Shown here piece by piece: positions 1 to 9,459 of a stretch of 64,000 nt of DNA. The notes beneath the pieces were generated by a model. That model did not search any database. It had not been told where the DNA came from and was given only the letters and a program-made list of their open reading frames with translations. The number at the start of each line of letters is the position of its first letter. Position 1 is the stretch's first letter. Position numbers and translations under genes: made by a program. The stretch spans positions 1,999,673 through 2,063,672 of the forward strand of contig NZ_CP067393.1 in assembly GCF_016653615.1 (NCBI RefSeq), read 5' to 3'. The stretch comes from Entomomonas asaccharolytica (lineage in GTDB: Bacteria; Pseudomonadota; Gammaproteobacteria; Pseudomonadales; Pseudomonadaceae).

Positions 1-98
1 GCATTGGCTACTGAACTGACAATATGGCCTAAATCTGATAAACGCACTGTTAAATGGTGCCTTAGCAATTGCTCATCTTCTACAATTAATATTTTCAT
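1..98 (-). CDS. phoP: Response regulator PhoP, N-terminal fragment (runs off the window)
   Basis: Only the first 32 or so codons are present. Reading leftwards from the ATG at 98, the peptide begins MKILIVEDEQLLRHHLTVRL, the start of an OmpR-type receiver with the acidic pocket residues E7-D8. The 'LLRHHL.TRL' wording matches Pseudomonas PhoP as I remember it, so PhoP is preferred over a generic regulator. PhoP normally pairs with PhoQ, which should lie to the left of the window, and responds to low Mg2+ and cationic peptides. It lies 37 bp downstream of ribE on the same strand. The phosphorylation Asp and DNA-binding domain are not visible, so the name is provisional. Confidence 0.6.
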   Translation of the reverse strand, partial: MKILIVEDEQLLRHHLTVRLSDLGHIVSSVAN

Positions 99-135
99 GT
101 TGTTCCCACTGTTATTTTATATAGCAATTTATTAC

Positions 136-804
136 TTAGCTGCGAATAAAGCCATGTTCTTTTAATAAAGCCGCCGTCACACTAGGTGACTTATTTTCAC
201 TTTCATTGGTTTTATTCGCCACTAACAATCGTTCTAAATACCTTGCTAATAGATCTACTTCCAAATTTACCAAGTGCGCTACTTTGTAACTACCAAAAAT
301 AGTTTCTGCTAAGGTTTGTGGAATAATATTAAGCTCAAAATTACAATCATGTACCGCGTTGACTGTTAAGCTTGTACCATCAACAGTAATCGACCCTTTT
401 GCAGCAATATATTTAGCTAACTCTAGCGGTGCTTTTAGCTTAAAGAAAACTGAACGTGCTGCTTGTTTAATTTCAACTATTTGCCCTAAACCATCCACAT
501 GACCACTGACTAAATGACCACCTAAACGAGTGGTTGGTGTAAGTGCTTTTTCTAAATTAACTTTCTGACCTACTGTTAACTCTTGAAACGTTGTGCAACG
601 CAATGTTTCAGCACTTACATCAGCCCAAAATGCTTGCTTATGTAACTCAATAACTGTTAGGCATACACCATTGACAGCAATACTATCGCCTAGTTTCACA
701 TCAGCTAAATCAAGTTTACCTGTGGCAACTTGTAATCTTAAATCACCTTGCAAAGGTTGTAGCTGTTGTATATTGCCAACGGCTTCGATAATACCTGTAA
801 ACAT
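136..804 (-). CDS. ribE: Riboflavin synthase alpha chain
   Basis: Dismutates two 6,7-dimethyl-8-ribityllumazine to riboflavin, the last step of vitamin B2 synthesis, in the cytoplasm. The 222-residue protein has the family start MFTGIIEAVG and two tandem lumazine-binding barrels. Each carries the substrate motif: 'AVNGVCLTV' in the first half and 'TVDGTSLTV' in the second, with 'GGHLVSGHVDG' between them. 'NLEVDLLARYLERL' is the usual trimerisation helix; the final 25 or so residues are a loose extension. No other rib gene or FMN riboswitch is adjacent, so it appears detached from the ribD/ribBA/ribH operon and sits upstream of phoP. Confidence 0.95.
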   Translation of the reverse strand: MFTGIIEAVGNIQQLQPLQGDLRLQVATGKLDLADVKLGDSIAVNGVCLTVIELHKQAFWADVSAETLRCTTFQELTVGQKVNLEKALTPTTRLGGHLVSGHVDGLGQIVEIKQAARSVFFKLKAPLELAKYIAAKGSITVDGTSLTVNAVHDCNFELNIIPQTLAETIFGSYKVAHLVNLEVDLLARYLERLLVANKTNESENKSPSVTAALLKEHGFIRS

Positions 805-876
805 ATTTATTCAACCTATCAATACTGTATATAAATAATTAATAGTGGTCATATTAATTCATAAAGCAGTATTCTA

Positions 877-913
877 CAAAAAAAGGCTAAGTTGTGTACA
901 ACTTAGCCTTTTT
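877..913 (-). terminator. Intrinsic terminator after the DUF1090 gene
   Basis: A 10-bp perfect stem (885-894 with 899-908) with a TGTA loop is flanked by an A-run on the left and a T-run on the right. It can work in both directions, but the gene ending at 930 on the minus strand is the obvious client. Confidence 0.8.
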
Positions 914-929
914 AATGATTATCGTAATT

Positions 930-1325
930 TTACTTAAAATAACCTTTTAACTCTTGCTCAGCCTTAGCTAATTCTTGCTTTGCTTCTGCTAATTTGCTTT
1001 GTTTTTTAGCTATTTTTTTAGCATCACCTTTGGCTTGAGCTTCAGTCAACTCAGTTTGGCGCTCAACTACTTTTTGCTGCTTTTCTGCAATATCTTGCTC
1101 TAAATCTTTACGTAAACTAGCCTCTGTACAATGTGCTTTCACTTCTGATAATGCTGTTTCCAATCCTGCTACGCGATGGCTATTACCATGCGCTTTTGCA
1201 TAACTAATTTGCTCTTGAATTTTTTCTGCTTTTAGCGAGCAACCTGTAGTGGTATCAGCATACACCAATGATGGCATGGCACAAACAGATCCTACTAAAG
1301 CTATTTTAACTAGGTTCTTAAACAC
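930..1325 (-). CDS. DUF1090 family exported coiled-coil protein
   Basis: I prefer the GTG at 1325 to the ATG at 1349: an AAGGAG site lies 8 nt before the GTG, and the product then begins with a clean signal peptide (MFKNLVKIALVGSVCAMPSLVYA) cleaved before DTTTGC. The mature part has two cysteines and a long charged Lys/Glu/Ala-rich helix (about residues 65-131) typical of the DUF1090/YqjC family of small periplasmic proteins. The family's function is not established. It is monocistronic with its own terminator. Confidence 0.8.
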   Translation of the reverse strand: MFKNLVKIALVGSVCAMPSLVYADTTTGCSLKAEKIQEQISYAKAHGNSHRVAGLETALSEVKAHCTEASLRKDLEQDIAEKQQKVVERQTELTEAQAKGDAKKIAKKQSKLAEAKQELAKAEQELKGYFK

Positions 1326-1503
1326 CTTAGTCTCCTTAATAAATAACAATTTTTAACGACTCCATCACTAACCAGTTACTTTTAAAAAAGTTAAAAAACT
1401 ATCTGCTTAGTGTGGCTTTCTACATTAGAGCAATCAGTTCATAATTCCTAGCACAAATTAGCTTTATTCTTTACAAATTATTAAACTAAAAAATATCCTA
1501 AGT

Positions 1504-1977
1504 TTATTCAGTGCCTAAATGATAGACATTTACTTTGCCACTGGAACTTGAAACAACTTTAACTTTATCACCTATATTAAAAGTTTGTCCCTTATCAGGC
1601 ACTACAATCACCGTAAAGTTATTACCATTATCTTGACGAATAGCCATTTTTAGCCCTTCATCTTTAGTCAATTGTCGCTCTACCCCAGCACCAGCAAAGC
1701 TACCACCGATGGAACCAGCCGCAGAACTAATCACTCTACCCCAGCCGCTACCAATGGTACTACCTAAAACACCGCCTAAAATAGAGCCTGTTAATGTTCC
1801 TTTCCATGAGGAAGAACCATCAATATTAACAATGGCAATATCTTCAATAGTACCTGTTAATGTAGTTTGAATACGATTAGCTTCATTATTAGCGTATGTT
1901 TCTTTACCATTATTTGAAGAACAAGCTGCTATAAACAGCATCATCATTAATAATACTGCTATTTTTTTCAAATACAT
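1504..1977 (-). CDS. Glycine-zipper outer-membrane lipoprotein (SlyB/Pcp-like)
   Basis: A 157-aa lipoprotein: signal peptide with lipobox LFIAAC (Cys19), then a glycine-zipper two-helix hairpin at about residues 60-98 (GSILGGVLGSTIGSGWG, GSIGGSFAGAG), then a small beta domain ending in VKVVSSSSGKVNVY. This is the layout of SlyB-type proteins, which sit in the outer membrane and in enteric bacteria belong to the PhoPQ regulon. No convincing PhoP direct repeat was found upstream. General family assignment is good; identity with SlyB itself is inferred. Confidence 0.75.
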   Translation of the reverse strand: MYLKKIAVLLMMMLFIAACSSNNGKETYANNEANRIQTTLTGTIEDIAIVNIDGSSSWKGTLTGSILGGVLGSTIGSGWGRVISSAAGSIGGSFAGAGVERQLTKDEGLKMAIRQDNGNNFTVIVVPDKGQTFNIGDKVKVVSSSSGKVNVYHLGTE

Positions 1978-2085
1978 AAGTTCTCTCCACGATCATGCAT
2001 GGTCATATTAAACCTTAGTTTTTTATTTTTATCATTAATCTTTTAGTAAAAGGCTAAGGGATATTGTTAACTTTTGTTATTAACT

Positions 2086-3399
2086 TTAACGTTTAGGTAA
2101 TATTACCGATACCTGTAATCCACCTAATTCGCTACGATTTAAGCTTAGCTCTCCCTGCCAGCTTTCGATCATATCTTTCACAATACCTAGACCTAAACCA
2201 TGACCTGCTGTTTGTTCATCTAAACGTACACCTCGACTCAATACTTCTTCGAACTGGCTTTCATTAATTCCTGGCCCATCATCATCAATAACTAAATGGT
2301 AATGATCCGCTTCTTCAGTAATATTAAGCCTCACCTTGCTCTTGGCCCACTTACAGACATTGTCTAATAAGTTGCCTAATAGTTCTAAAATATCATCTTT
2401 ATTCCAAGGCAGCCTAAGTCCTTCTGGAACCTGCAATTCCAAAGCCACCCGCTCGTTATGCACCATATGCAGTACTTCAATTAAGGTTGGTAATTCTTTA
2501 TCACAAACAAAATAAGAAGCGGGCAATACATCTCCAATGATTTTTGCTTTATTAAGCTCTCGTACCAATAATTGCTCTATTGCTTCCAATTGTTCTTTCA
2601 TCAGTAATTTAACTTTTGGAATTTTATCAAACTCAGGGCGTGCCATCACACTCATTAACACCGCCAAAGGTGTTTTTAAGGCATGCCCTAAATTGCCCAG
2701 TGAATTACGTGAACGCTTAAGTTGATTGCCCGTATAAATAAGTAGTTGGTTAATCTGTTCCACCAAAGGTTTCAATTCTATAGGCACTTCTTTATCCAAG
2801 CTTGTTCTTAAACCCCGTTGTAACTGTTCGATTTCTTCTCGTATTTGTCCTAAAGGTCGTAGTGCTTTAAAAATCACAATCCGTTGTAAAATTACAATCA
2901 TTAATAAAGCAAATACAATGCCTACCACACCCCAATATTGAATACTCTTAAAGGCAGTTAAAATCGGTTCATAGTCTCTAGCAATAGTGACTTTTACATC
3001 ATAGCCATATTTTTGAAAGTCAGCACGAAAGGTAAGTAATCGTTGATTATTAGGGCCTGCCACTAGCTTTGGTAGTAACCCTTCTTGATTAGCGGTTAAA
3101 AACTCAAAATCCCACAAAGAACGAGAGCGCCAGATATTACCGCCTGACTCAATCACATAATAACGACCCGAATAGGGTCGTGTGTAGATGGGGTTAATAC
3201 GATCATCATTCACATATATGGCTTGTTTATTACGCACCACGGCGGTGACTAAATACTCTGTTTCTTCTTGTAGGTCATGTTCAAAATAGTTACGTAAGCC
3301 TGTATCAAATAACAAAATACCTAATTGCGTTAAGATTAGTCCTACCATTAAAATAGCACCAGCCAATCCTAAATTTAGCCGCCGCTGGATGGATTTCAA
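2086..3399 (-). CDS. Sensor histidine kinase (PhoQ-like)
   Basis: A 437-aa inner-membrane kinase. One transmembrane segment at about 10-32, a periplasmic sensor of about 120 residues, a second segment at about 154-176, then the HisKA dimerisation helix with phospho-acceptor His239 in '[12 protein letters not shown]', and a HATPase_c domain with N box ([12 protein letters not shown]), DDGPGI and GHGLGLGI. The '[10 protein letters not shown]' box is characteristic of PhoQ-like sensors. Its ATG overlaps the stop of the regulator gene by 4 nt, so the two are translationally coupled. The signal is unknown. It is distinct from the phoP gene at the left edge. Confidence 0.88.
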   Translation of the reverse strand: MKSIQRRLNLGLAGAILMVGLILTQLGILLFDTGLRNYFEHDLQEETEYLVTAVVRNKQAIYVNDDRINPIYTRPYSGRYYVIESGGNIWRSRSLWDFEFLTANQEGLLPKLVAGPNNQRLLTFRADFQKYGYDVKVTIARDYEPILTAFKSIQYWGVVGIVFALLMIVILQRIVIFKALRPLGQIREEIEQLQRGLRTSLDKEVPIELKPLVEQINQLLIYTGNQLKRSRNSLGNLGHALKTPLAVLMSVMARPEFDKIPKVKLLMKEQLEAIEQLLVRELNKAKIIGDVLPASYFVCDKELPTLIEVLHMVHNERVALELQVPEGLRLPWNKDDILELLGNLLDNVCKWAKSKVRLNITEEADHYHLVIDDDGPGINESQFEEVLSRGVRLDEQTAGHGLGLGIVKDMIESWQGELSLNRSELGGLQVSVILPKR

Positions 3400-4064
3400 T
3401 GATCTACTCCGTTATAGCGGTAGCCTTGACCACGCTTCGTTTCAATCACATCTTTGCCTAATTTACGACGTAAATGATTGATATGTACTTCGATCACATT
3501 AGAATCTCGCTCTGTTTCACCATCATAAATATGCTCATTTAAATGGGCTTTAGACAGTATCTTACTAGGGTGTAACATAAAATAACGGAGTAACTTAAAC
3601 TCTGAAGCAGTAAGTTCTATTTGTTCATCGCCATTAATAACTATCTGTAATGATTCATCAAGTGCCAATCCTTGCACAACTAGCTTAGTATCATTAGTCA
3701 CGCCTTTAGCTCGACGTAATAACCCTTGAATACGTAATAATAATTCTTCAGGATGAAAAGGCTTAACCAAGTAATCATCAGCACCTGCTTTTAATCCTTC
3801 AATTCTTTCTGACCAAGAGGAGCGAGCAGTTAAAATAAGTACAGGCACTGTTAGTTTTAATTTACGCCATGATTGCAATACTTCTAAACCAGAAACACCT
3901 GGCAAACCTAAATCGAGTATCACCGCATCATAAGGTTCACAAGCACCTTGTACAATAGCATCGCGCCCATCTGCCAACCAGTCTACGGCATACCCTTGGC
4001 TATGAAACATGGCTAATAGTTCGTCGGCTAAAGGTACATGATCTTCAACTAATAATAAACGCAT
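3396..4064 (-). CDS. OmpR-family response regulator
   Basis: Partner of the kinase that follows it. I use the ATG at 4064 ([16 protein letters not shown]), which gives the usual receiver start and a 222-aa protein; the ATG at 4100 would add 12 residues that no family member has. Receiver: acidic pair E7-D8, phospho-Asp51 in '[11 protein letters not shown]', conserved Thr (LILTAR) and Lys (YLVKPF). The C-terminal winged helix spans about 125-220 ('[17 protein letters not shown]', '[14 protein letters not shown]', '[12 protein letters not shown]'). The pair resembles PhoP/PhoQ-type systems but I cannot name it. Confidence 0.88.
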   Translation of the reverse strand: MRLLLVEDHVPLADELLAMFHSQGYAVDWLADGRDAIVQGACEPYDAVILDLGLPGVSGLEVLQSWRKLKLTVPVLILTARSSWSERIEGLKAGADDYLVKPFHPEELLLRIQGLLRRAKGVTNDTKLVVQGLALDESLQIVINGDEQIELTASEFKLLRYFMLHPSKILSKAHLNEHIYDGETERDSNVIEVHINHLRRKLGKDVIETKRGQGYRYNGVDH

Positions 4065-4219
4065 CCTGTATTTACCCCTTATTGACTTTAATAATCTCAA
4101 TTAGCACTTTAATAATACTTAAGCAATATTTCTAATAGCTATCATATAACTATGATTGAAACACTTTATATAGGTAGTAGATTAATCAACTGAGCTTAAT
4201 CCAAACTTAATATAGGCTA

Positions 4220-5167
4220 TTAATTGATTGTTTTAAATTGGTATCTACCTTCATTAACCGATACTCGTAACGGTTGATGTGTGGTGTTAAAAGTATCATA
4301 GCCCTGTTTTAAATTTAACCAAAAACCATACCAAGGGTGCTTTTTCATTTTGCGCATATTATTATCAGTTAAGGCAAAAGGATAAGCATGCACCTGTATA
4401 CCCGTCTGGCCATTAGCAAAAGCTTTATACATTAAGGTATAAATTTCGGACATACGGGTATTAGTCATGGCATAGCAACCTACTGACGCACACTCACCAT
4501 GTACCATCAACAAGCTCCCTGTACGATTATAATAACGATCGTATTGATTGGGGTAACCAATATTAAATGACAGAAAATAACTACTATTAGGATTTAAAGC
4601 ACTGGCAGGTACGGTATAAAACCCTTCTGGTGCTTGATGATCGCCATTTTTTAGTTTTGGCCCTAGTTTGCCTGAGAAACGACAAATGGCATAGGTTTTA
4701 AATAATACATATTTATTATCTTTTTTTATCCACACTTCTAAAATTGAGGGCACTTTAAAAATACGAATTAAAATAGGACTCCCTAACTGTAAACCTCTCC
4801 CTTCAAGTTGTCTTTTTAAAATGGGGGTATATTGATTGATAACATTACTGGCGCGCGTACTGTTGGGGATATTTGGGATAGTATTCATGGCTAATGTGAT
4901 ATTAGCTTGTTTATTATCTACAGCATAGTCGCCAATCTCTTGTGATGCTTCTTTTGCGGGAGGCAAAAGCTGGCTAACGGCTCTATCATTCACTACTAAA
5001 CTTTTGCCAACAGGTTGTGAAGCAGGATCATCCAACCATTGTGCCTGTATAGGCGCTACCCATAGACTCGTCATTAGTAAACTGACGCTACCTAAAACTG
5101 CTAAGCCCTGCTTTATTGCACACTGTTTAAATATCATATCCTTAATTACGACCACTGAATCAACCAA
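4220..5167 (-). CDS. Exported L,D-transpeptidase (YkuD domain, YafK/DpaA-like)
   Basis: About 305-315 aa with a signal peptide ending VAPIQA. The catalytic YkuD domain carries the motif 'VHGECASVGCYAMT', whose second Cys is the nucleophile of L,D-transpeptidases. The long spacer and the 'P.G.Y.VPASALNPNSSYFLSFNIGYPN' stretch resemble YafK-type enzymes, which in E. coli detach Braun lipoprotein from peptidoglycan rather than make 3-3 cross-links. The start is uncertain: TTG at 5167 or ATG at 5137, neither with a well-spaced Shine-Dalgarno; the ATG gives the more compact signal peptide. Monocistronic and divergent from pckA. Confidence 0.82.
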   Translation of the reverse strand: MVDSVVVIKDMIFKQCAIKQGLAVLGSVSLLMTSLWVAPIQAQWLDDPASQPVGKSLVVNDRAVSQLLPPAKEASQEIGDYAVDNKQANITLAMNTIPNIPNSTRASNVINQYTPILKRQLEGRGLQLGSPILIRIFKVPSILEVWIKKDNKYVLFKTYAICRFSGKLGPKLKNGDHQAPEGFYTVPASALNPNSSYFLSFNIGYPNQYDRYYNRTGSLLMVHGECASVGCYAMTNTRMSEIYTLMYKAFANGQTGIQVHAYPFALTDNNMRKMKKHPWYGFWLNLKQGYDTFNTTHQPLRVSVNEGRYQFKTIN

Positions 5168-5373
5168 CTCACCTATCCAAAACTAACAGATTATTAGCTA
5201 GCAAGTTACAAATACTTATATCTAATAAAATATTAGCACTATCATTTAGATCATTATAAGGAGTTGCATCAATTTGTCTCCAGTCTTTTTTTATCAAAAT
5301 TATTTATCATCAGCGTTTAATCTGGCATAATTGAAAAATTTTCTTAATTAGCAATCATTTTTAATATAAAAGG

Positions 5374-5389
5374 GTCGGGATAGACCGAC
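5374..5389 (+). promoter_or_regulatory. Small hairpin in the pckA leader
   Basis: GTCGG (5374-5378) pairs with CCGAC (5385-5389) around a 6-nt loop, directly before the AGGA ribosome site of pckA. The short GC stem is conspicuous in this AT-rich leader and could modulate ribosome access. No function is demonstrated. Confidence 0.3.
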
Positions 5390-5400
5390 AGGAATTCCAC

Positions 5401-6939
5401 ATGAGTCAAACTACCATTTTCACCGATATTAGTATCGCACAACTTATTGAAGAAGCTATTCAACGTAAGGAAGGTGAATTTGCCGCTAATGGGTCATTAG
5501 TGGTTCAAACGGGTCGTCGTACAGGCCGCTCCCCTGCTGATCGCTTTATTGTTGAAGAACCAACTACAAAAGATAAAATCGATTGGGGTACTGTTAACAA
5601 ACCCTTTCCAGCAGATAAGTTCGATGCTCTTTGGCAACGTGTAGAATCTTATATTAGCGAACAAGACCACTTTATTTCTCATGTCCATGTAGGCTCTGAT
5701 GTTAACCATTACCTACCTGTTAAGATGACTACAGAAACTGCTTGGCATAACCTATTTGGCCGTGCTTTATTTATTAATCCAGAACAATATAACCCTCATA
5801 ACCTAGATGAGTGGCAGGTATTAAATGCGCCAAACTTTGTTTGTAACCCAGAGCGTGATGGTACAAATTCTGATGGCGTTGTTATTCTTAACTTTGCTCG
5901 CAAACGTGTATTACTAGCAGGTATGCGTTATGCAGGGGAAATGAAGAAATCTATGTTTGCCGTGCAAAACTACTTATTACCAGAAAAAGATGTATTACCT
6001 ATGCACTGTGCTGCCAACATGGGTGAGCAAGGTGATGTGACATTATTCTTTGGTTTATCAGGTACAGGTAAAACCACCCTTTCTGCCGATGAAAGCCGTT
6101 ATTTAATTGGCGATGATGAGCATGGCTGGGGGGTAGGTACAGTCTTTAATATTGAAGGTGGTTGCTACGCTAAATGTATTGATTTAACTGAAAAGAATGA
6201 ACCTGTTATTTGGAAAGCTATTCAGTTTGGTACAGTATTAGAAAATGTGGTATTAGACCCACAAACACGTCAACCAGATTACACCGATGATAGCCTCACG
6301 CAAAATACCCGTGCTTGCTATCCACGTGACTTTATTGCTAAACGTGCAGAAGAAAACAAAGGTGGTGAACCTAATGCGGTTATCTTCTTAACCTGTGACT
6401 TAACAGGCGTTTTACCACCTGTTTCTATCCTTAATAATGAACAAGCCGCTTATCACTTCTTATCAGGTTACACTGCATTAGTTGGCTCTACAGAAATGGG
6501 CTCAGGCAGTGGCATTAAATCTACTTTCTCTACCTGTTTTGGTGCGCCCTTCTTCCCTCGTCCTCCACGTGAATATGCAGAACTTTTAATCAAACGTATC
6601 AATGCATTTGGTTCTAAAGTATACCTTGTCAACACAGGTTGGACTGGTGGTGGCTATGGCGTAGGTAAACGTTTTAGCATTCCAACAACACGCGGTGTTA
6701 TTGCTGCTATTCAAAGTGGTGCGTTGATTGGTGCTGAAACGGAACATTTAGATATTATCAATCTGGATGTACCTAAAGCAGTGCCAGGCGTTGAAACTGG
6801 TCTACTTAATCCACGTAACACATGGGCTGATACAGCTGCTTACGATGAAGCAGCACGCGAACTTGCTAGCAAATTTATTGAAAACTTCAAAAAATTTGAA
6901 GTGTCTGATGAAATTCGCAATGCTGGCCCTAAGTTATAA
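5401..6939 (+). CDS. pckA: Phosphoenolpyruvate carboxykinase (ATP)
   Basis: Converts oxaloacetate and ATP to PEP, CO2 and ADP, the first step of gluconeogenesis from TCA intermediates. Length 512 aa is normal. Visible motifs: '[12 protein letters not shown]' near the N-terminus, the kinase-1a P-loop [11 protein letters not shown] at about 222-232, metal-binding 'DDEHGWG' (kinase-2), and '[14 protein letters not shown]' near the C-terminus. AGGAATTCCAC precedes the ATG. It lies divergent from the L,D-transpeptidase and ends at a strong terminator. Works with the glyoxylate shunt genes at 55-60 kb for growth on acetate or organic acids. Confidence 0.97.
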   Translation: MSQTTIFTDISIAQLIEEAIQRKEGEFAANGSLVVQTGRRTGRSPADRFIVEEPTTKDKIDWGTVNKPFPADKFDALWQRVESYISEQDHFISHVHVGSDVNHYLPVKMTTETAWHNLFGRALFINPEQYNPHNLDEWQVLNAPNFVCNPERDGTNSDGVVILNFARKRVLLAGMRYAGEMKKSMFAVQNYLLPEKDVLPMHCAANMGEQGDVTLFFGLSGTGKTTLSADESRYLIGDDEHGWGVGTVFNIEGGCYAKCIDLTEKNEPVIWKAIQFGTVLENVVLDPQTRQPDYTDDSLTQNTRACYPRDFIAKRAEENKGGEPNAVIFLTCDLTGVLPPVSILNNEQAAYHFLSGYTALVGSTEMGSGSGIKSTFSTCFGAPFFPRPPREYAELLIKRINAFGSKVYLVNTGWTGGGYGVGKRFSIPTTRGVIAAIQSGALIGAETEHLDIINLDVPKAVPGVETGLLNPRNTWADTAAYDEAARELASKFIENFKKFEVSDEIRNAGPKL

Positions 6940-6955
6940 TAGTTTTCAGCTAAAT

Positions 6956-6986
6956 AAAAAGCCCTCTTTATAAGAGGGCTTTTTTA
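6956..6986. terminator. Bidirectional terminator between pckA and the P-loop gene
   Basis: AGCCCTCTT (6960-6968) pairs with AAGAGGGCT (6972-6980) across a 3-nt loop, with an A-run before and T-run after. It serves the two convergent genes on either side. Confidence 0.88.
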
Positions 6987-7001
6987 TAGCAAGTAAATTT
7001 A

Positions 7002-7550
7002 TTATTTGTCTTCTAAATAATTCTTTATAAAATCAATACGCTCTGCAACTGAAACTTTAGGTAGCTGTATCAGGGTATAGCCTAATTGCATATAAACATC
7101 TCTCATTACTTCCGCAGTCAATTTTGCTTCTTCGTGTGTTTGTTTACGTTCAGCATCCTGTTCAAATATTTCTGGCCAGTAAGGAGCAATAAACACATTT
7201 CGATTATACAAATAACTCTCCGCTGCTTTTTTAATAGGTAGCGGAACTTCCCTATTAACTGTGATTAAATAACCACAAATATCTGGAATTCCCCTATCAA
7301 AAATTACAGGTGAGGGTTGTTGCTTTGCTTCATTATAGGAGCATACATCTTTAGCAAGCATTTGTTCTGCAAAGGCTAACGGATTTACCCACGGTAAAGC
7401 CTGCCCCGCTGTTTGTAACTGCTGTTGAATGACTGCGCGACCAGACTCTGCTTTCACCGTATAAGACTTCACTAACTCGCGAATAAGTGTCGTTTTACCA
7501 GAGCCTGGCCCACCTGTAATAACAAATAAATGGTTAGTATCCTTCATCAT
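7002..7550 (-). CDS. Small P-loop ATPase/kinase-like protein (AAA_28 type)
   Basis: A 182-aa soluble protein with a Walker A motif GGPGSGKTTLI at residues 13-23 and a Walker B-like 'VIFDRGIPD' at about 80. The layout matches the AAA_28/NadR-like family of small NTP-binding proteins, whose substrates are mostly unknown. Two ATGs sit back to back at 7550 and 7547; the first overlaps the stop codon of the eptA-like gene by one base (TAATG), so translation is coupled to the transferase. A shared role with lipid A modification is suggested only by this coupling. Confidence 0.7.
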   Translation of the reverse strand: MMKDTNHLFVITGGPGSGKTTLIRELVKSYTVKAESGRAVIQQQLQTAGQALPWVNPLAFAEQMLAKDVCSYNEAKQQPSPVIFDRGIPDICGYLITVNREVPLPIKKAAESYLYNRNVFIAPYWPEIFEQDAERKQTHEEAKLTAEVMRDVYMQLGYTLIQLPKVSVAERIDFIKNYLEDK

Positions 7551-9193
7551 TAATTATTAACAATCCAATTATTCTGACAACCCTTAAATAAATCCAGCTT
7601 AGGGTTATATACTTCAGTTGATATATTCATGGCACCCAGCACTGTATGAAACAGATTATCATGAGAGGCTTCATTATTTTTAGCATTAGTTAGCATACAC
7701 GACTTATCTATTTTATTATCTACTAAAAAATCTTTTGATAACCAGAAAATCATCGGAATATGGGTTTGCTCTTTGGGTGCTATACTGTAAGGCATGCCAT
7801 GTAAGTAAATACCACTCTCCCCTAATGACTCACCATGATCAGAGGCATAAAGCATAGCGGTTGTAAATTGTTCCGAATGCTTCTTCAATAACTCAATCAC
7901 CTCATTTAATACATAGTCTATATTCACAATAGTATTATCATAAGCATTGACTAACTCTTCTCTACTGCATGTTTCTACCGCATTGGTACTGCATGCAGGG
8001 GTAAACTTCTCTTGTGCTTTTTGATAACGTCGATAATACGCAGGACCATGACTACCATTGGTATGTAATACAATCACTGTATCCTCTTGACGCTCATTAA
8101 TATAATTATCTAAATCATCTAATAAATAAGTGTCATAACATAAACCATCAGGGCAAGATTCTTTTGGATAAATATCTTTTAAACGTACAGAAGGAACGCG
8201 ATCACAAACGCCTTTACAACCACCATCATTTTCTTTCCAAAGAATATTAACCCCAGTTCTATTCAAAATATCTAATAAATTATCCTGCCGCTCTGCCACG
8301 CTTTCTTTATAGCGATTCTTGGGCATTACCGAGAACATGCAAGGCACGGAAATAGCAGTGGCCGTACCACAAGAGCTTACTTGTTCAAAATTAATAATAT
8401 CTTGCTGTTTTAATAAGGGATTTGTTTCTTTAGCATAACCATTTAAGGAAAAATTCATTGCCCTTGAAGTTTCGCCCACCACAATAATCATTAATTTTTT
8501 CTTATGATTAGCTAATTGTTGACGTTTAGCATCTTCACCAACATTGATAAAAGGTAACTTCTTTTTAAAGATATCTTTGCCATAGCTCACTAAGCCATTA
8601 ATATAATTACTGGGTGTAATTAATTTAGTAATTTGGTTATTAGTTTTTTCTCTAATAAAAAAAGCATATTGGTTATACAGCGGATAGGACACAGCCACTA
8701 ACAAAACAACTGATAAGGTAATATTAGCTAACCGATAGGCTGTTGATCTTACAAAAGAGATTTTATTGATTTTAACAAATATCACCAAGATACTGGGTAA
8801 TACTGCAAATATTAATAACCAAATAACTAGCTTAGCTGTAATTAAAGCCCCTGCTTCCTCTGGATTCGTTTGCATGACATTCTGTATCATATCCTTATCA
8901 ACATAAATATTATATAAATAAGAGAAATAGTTAGCGCCAGCGCTACAGAACAGCAAAATAATAATTAATGGTTTTCTTAAAAAACCCACTAAAATAATTG
9001 AAAATAGAATATTCAAAAAGCATAAGATAAAAACAAAAAAAGAGCCTACTAACAAATAGTCTGTAAAGCTATCCATCTCTAGCAATTGAATGGTTTTAGA
9101 AAAAAAAGCAATATTTTGCAAAAGTGCAAAGAAAATAGCGCAAGCAATAACAAAAACTAAACTGTTACAAGATAGTCTTTTTAAATTAAACAT
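7550..9193 (-). CDS. eptA: Lipid A phosphoethanolamine transferase (EptA/MCR family)
   Basis: 547 aa, inner membrane. Five transmembrane helices fill the first 180 residues, followed by a periplasmic sulfatase-fold domain. Zinc and catalytic residues are in place: Glu241 in 'VVGETSRAMNFSLNGY', nucleophile Thr279 in 'SCGTATAISVPCMFS' with the flanking Cys275/Cys285 pair, and 'YASDHGESLGE' plus 'YLHGMPYSIAP' near the C-terminus. The enzyme adds phosphoethanolamine to lipid A and lowers polymyxin binding; MCR proteins are relatives. The two-component genes in this window are plausible regulators, but I found no PmrA-type box upstream. Specificity for lipid A versus other acceptors cannot be read from sequence. 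Confidence 0.88.
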   Translation of the reverse strand: MFNLKRLSCNSLVFVIACAIFFALLQNIAFFSKTIQLLEMDSFTDYLLVGSFFVFILCFLNILFSIILVGFLRKPLIIILLFCSAGANYFSYLYNIYVDKDMIQNVMQTNPEEAGALITAKLVIWLLIFAVLPSILVIFVKINKISFVRSTAYRLANITLSVVLLVAVSYPLYNQYAFFIREKTNNQITKLITPSNYINGLVSYGKDIFKKKLPFINVGEDAKRQQLANHKKKLMIIVVGETSRAMNFSLNGYAKETNPLLKQQDIINFEQVSSCGTATAISVPCMFSVMPKNRYKESVAERQDNLLDILNRTGVNILWKENDGGCKGVCDRVPSVRLKDIYPKESCPDGLCYDTYLLDDLDNYINERQEDTVIVLHTNGSHGPAYYRRYQKAQEKFTPACSTNAVETCSREELVNAYDNTIVNIDYVLNEVIELLKKHSEQFTTAMLYASDHGESLGESGIYLHGMPYSIAPKEQTHIPMIFWLSKDFLVDNKIDKSCMLTNAKNNEASHDNLFHTVLGAMNISTEVYNPKLDLFKGCQNNWIVNN

Positions 9194-9425
9194 ATTAAAT
9201 AATCCAACATATTAGTGAACATCAACTAACGAAACATAGGTTAATCCCAGTGATGACAGAAGATAGCAGACGATGTGTCAAAAATATGTTTAGGGATTGT
9301 CAAAAAAAAATTTAAATGACAAAAAAAATAATGGGCCATTATTTATAGTTTTTTTAGGCGATTTTAGAGCAACAGAATAACTTAAAACGGTTTATCAATA
9401 AGACAATATTAAGCAATGAAGTGTA

Positions 9426-9453
9426 AAAATAGAAAGCTACCGCTTTCTATTTT
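9426..9453 (-). terminator. Intrinsic terminator after the first CPA2 antiporter
   Basis: A 12-bp stem (9426-9437 with 9442-9453) with a 4-nt loop begins only 7 bp past the stop codon at 9460, and the right arm ends in a T-run when read on the minus strand. Confidence 0.75.
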
Positions 9454-9459
9454 TAGAAA

